A model generated the notes under the pieces. It saw only the letters and a program-made list of their open reading frames with translations. It searched no databases and was not told the origin of the DNA. Below are positions 62,300 to 64,000 of a DNA stretch of 64,000 bases, piece by piece (the stretch's first letter is position 1; every line of letters begins with the position of its first letter). Source of the stretch: Porphyrobacter sp. GTDB taxonomy: Bacteria > Pseudomonadota > Alphaproteobacteria > Sphingomonadales > Sphingomonadaceae. The DNA lies in assembly GCA_017744315.1 (NCBI GenBank), contig JAGIBN010000003.1:248001-312000 (forward strand), read 5' to 3'. Both the position numbers and the translations under genes were made by a program.

Positions 62300-62812
62300 A
62301 TGGTGAAACCAGGCAATATTAATTGCGCGAAAGCGATGGGTTTGGCCCTCAACGGCCTGGCGCTGGCGAGCCTGCTCGTGGCGGCGCCGTTGCAGGCGCA
62401 GTACAAGCAGAAGATCACCAACGACATGTCCCGTTGCCGCGGCGCCGGACCGGCGGTCAGCGTCCGCGTGACCGGCGTCAAGAGCGGCGAAGGCACTGTC
62501 CGGGCGCAGATCTACCGCGCCACCAAGCAGGACTGGCTCGAATCCGGCCGCTGGCTCTATCGCATCGAGCTGCCGGCGAAGGCCGGCACGATGACCTTCT
62601 GCCTGCCCGTGCCCGAGCCTGGCAATTACGCGGTCGCGATCCGTCACGACGTGAACGGCAACGACAAGACCGACCTGACCCAGGACGGCGGTGGCGCCTC
62701 GAACAACCCGGCCTACACGATCTTCAACCTGGGTAAGCCGAGCTACACCAAGACCAGCTTCCCGGTCGGCAAAGAGGTCAAGTCGATCACGATCAACCTC
62801 CACTACATGTGA
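62300..62812 (+). CDS. Exported DUF2141 domain protein
   Basis: A 170-residue secreted protein. The signal peptide core LNGLALASLLVAAPLQAQ precedes the mature part, in which GEGTVRAQIYRAT, AGTMTFCLPVPEPGNYAVAIRHDVNGNDKTD and GGASNNPAYTIFNLGKPSYT form the DUF2141 beta-sandwich. DUF2141 proteins are periplasmic or outer-membrane-associated and uncharacterised. An alternative ATG at 62336 would give a shorter, tidier signal peptide. It converges with the next gene ten bases away. Confidence 0.87.
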   Translation: MVKPGNINCAKAMGLALNGLALASLLVAAPLQAQYKQKITNDMSRCRGAGPAVSVRVTGVKSGEGTVRAQIYRATKQDWLESGRWLYRIELPAKAGTMTFCLPVPEPGNYAVAIRHDVNGNDKTDLTQDGGGASNNPAYTIFNLGKPSYTKTSFPVGKEVKSITINLHYM

Positions 62813-62822
62813 GAGGCTGACC

Positions 62823-63728
62823 CTAGCGGCCAGCCTTCTCGCGGCGGCGAAACCGCAGAAGCCGCCGGAGGATCGCCGGGCCGGCGATGAGCGGGAACTT
62901 CTCCCGCAGAGGGGTGACTTCGATCTTCTCGCCGGTGTGCCGCTCCACTTTCCAGGCGATATAGCGCATAGCGCCGTCGAACGTAGTTGAAGCCTTCACT
63001 AACCGCGCGAGGTTGAGCGCCTTGCCGAAGCGACGGCGCTTTGCCCACCACTGCTCCACCTCGCGACGCCACTGCGCGTCGGGCTTGGGCTCGATCATCC
63101 GGCCCTCCTCGAGGTAAGGCACGTTTGCCGCGGTCAACGCCAAGGGAAGCAGCCCATCAAAATGGGTCCGGTTGGCAGCGATAATCGATTCCTCACGGCC
63201 CACTGCCTCGACACGCAATTCTGCGCGGTAGGTCGCGCGGAACAGCGCTCGCCAGTAGTCCTCCTCCACGCCCTTCGAAGGCCCAAGGGCCACGGCAAGG
63301 CGCGCAGCCGTCTGCGCGGCAGCAGCAAGGGCCGCCGTCACCTGTCTTGCCACGCCAGGCTCTCTCGACCACGCCAATCCGACCGGCTGCACGAAGCGCG
63401 CCCAGATCGTGGTGTCGAGCTTTTCACCTCCCGCGGCGGCTGCGAAGGTGGCCAGGTTCATGGTCGCAATCTTGGCGCGAAGCGTAACGTCCCCGTCAGG
63501 CTTCTCGCGATAGGAGACCCGCGGCCAGATGCCTCCCTCAACCTCGCCTGGCAGCAGGACGTAGAAGTCGAGCACGCCTTCGAGCGAGCCAGTGCGCAAA
63601 TTGGATCCGTAGAACAGCACCGCAAGCGCGCCCGCGTCTTCGCCGATCTGGCGCGCGAACTCAGCGACTTCGGGGGCGAAGGGCCGTTCCAGCGCCGCGC
63701 CAAGCCGCGCGGCAAGGGTCTCGCTCAC
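62823..63728 (-). CDS. Hypothetical protein, possible Tam41-like nucleotidyltransferase
   Basis: A 301-residue soluble protein starting with GTG inside the stop of the diacylglycerol-kinase-family gene (GTGA). VLFYGSNLRTGSLEGVLDFYVLLPG resembles the YGS...DF/Y signature of the nucleotidyltransferase fold, and of Tam41/Mmp37 phosphatidate cytidylyltransferase in particular. The C-terminal half is helix-rich and basic (RRLLRFRRREK). Coupling to a lipid kinase makes a phospholipid role attractive, but homology is inferred from short motifs only. Confidence 0.6.
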   Translation of the reverse strand: MSETLAARLGAALERPFAPEVAEFARQIGEDAGALAVLFYGSNLRTGSLEGVLDFYVLLPGEVEGGIWPRVSYREKPDGDVTLRAKIATMNLATFAAAAGGEKLDTTIWARFVQPVGLAWSREPGVARQVTAALAAAAQTAARLAVALGPSKGVEEDYWRALFRATYRAELRVEAVGREESIIAANRTHFDGLLPLALTAANVPYLEEGRMIEPKPDAQWRREVEQWWAKRRRFGKALNLARLVKASTTFDGAMRYIAWKVERHTGEKIEVTPLREKFPLIAGPAILRRLLRFRRREKAGR

Positions 63729-64000
63729 GGGACGACGAAGCGCAGCTTGGGGCCAAGCGATAGCTGGTACCGGCCTCCCGGGAAGGCTTCACCGTCGAGA
63801 ATGAAGCGATCCGAGATGTCGAGCTGGATCGAATCGGATTCGACGACCTGATACCCGGCCCGACGGATTCCTTCGGTGATCTTGCCGCGGATGATCATCG
63901 GCAGGCGGAGAAGCAGGCTGCGGCTCGAACTATCGAGCAGCGCGGTGCGCATCGTCGTAGCGTTGCCGTCCAGAAACGGCCGCAAACCAGCCGGAAACCG
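63725..64000 (-). CDS. Diacylglycerol kinase family protein, C-terminal end only
   Basis: The last 91 residues of a lipid-kinase-like protein; the start is beyond the window. SIQLDISDRFILDGEAFPGG and LSLGPKLRFVVP are the C-terminal landmarks of diacylglycerol/sphingosine-kinase-like (YegS/DgkB) proteins, where the beta-sandwich ends in LDGE...FVVP. Its stop overlaps the start of the Tam41-like gene. Confidence 0.78.
   Translation of the reverse strand, partial: RFPAGLRPFLDGNATTMRTALLDSSSRSLLLRLPMIIRGKITEGIRRAGYQVVESDSIQLDISDRFILDGEAFPGGRYQLSLGPKLRFVVP

Noticed and set aside
1..64000. CRISPR arrays, phage genes or insertion sequences
   Set aside because: No spaced direct repeats, transposase, integrase or structural phage gene was seen in any frame.

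Overview
This 64 kb window is high-GC, densely coded bacterial chromosome, almost certainly from a sphingomonad alphaproteobacterium (Novosphingobium / Sphingopyxis / Erythrobacteraceae type). The evidence is gene content and order: DUF3576-leuS-lptE-holA, a ~1570-residue NAD-glutamate dehydrogenase, rpe-heparinase-purH, a long TonB-dependent receptor, and a LptE/TonB outer-membrane biology. The genus is an inference from general family knowledge, not from a search. No phage, transposase, integrase, CRISPR array or rRNA operon is visible.

Layout. 0-16.7 kb is mostly housekeeping on the + strand: the end of a DUF3576 gene, leuS, lptE, holA, an alpha/beta hydrolase, a TPR protein, a luciferase-like oxidoreductase, the large glutamate dehydrogenase, a ferredoxin-reductase-type flavoprotein, queG (- strand), a two-gene NatAB-like ABC exporter and an exported msrB. 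16.7-21.3 kb holds a three-gene - strand envelope-sugar cassette (UDP-galactopyranose-mutase-like flavoprotein, GtrA flippase-like protein, GT-C-like membrane protein) and a double PilZ protein. A tRNA-Leu(UAA) follows.

21.7-51.5 kb is an accessory catabolic block of about 29 genes in several tight operons: tandem core-MetE-like proteins, CaiB/BaiF CoA-transferase divergent from a citryl-CoA-lyase-like protein, a + strand run of GMC oxidoreductase, two metallo-beta-lactamase-fold hydrolases, cytochrome P450, a 3-hydroxyisobutyrate-dehydrogenase-like enzyme and a VOC protein, then an orphan PAS histidine kinase, a nine-gene - strand operon (two SDRs, a 71-residue orphan protein, a phytoene-desaturase-like flavoprotein, two serine hydrolases, two NTF2-like proteins, a carboxymuconolactone-decarboxylase-like protein), two paralogous FAD monooxygenases, a CmcJ/NvfI-like oxidoreductase, an AAHS-type and an ACS-type MFS importer, a C-C-hydrolase-like alpha/beta hydrolase, and a TonB receptor. 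Together these look like uptake (TonB plus MFS), oxidation, ester/lactone hydrolysis and CoA-dependent cleavage of one or more organic compounds; the substrate cannot be read from sequence. Almost every enzyme class is present twice, and no classical transcription regulator lies inside the block.

51.5-64 kb returns to core genes: ihfB, a YtrA-like GntR regulator divergent from a POT peptide transporter, dxs, a Zur-type Fur regulator, exported msrA with a coupled 32-residue upstream peptide, purH, a heparinase II/III protein, rpe, a DUF2141 protein, and at the right edge a possible Tam41-like nucleotidyltransferase coupled to a truncated diacylglycerol-kinase-family gene. Three convincing hairpin terminators and one REP-like palindrome were also found.
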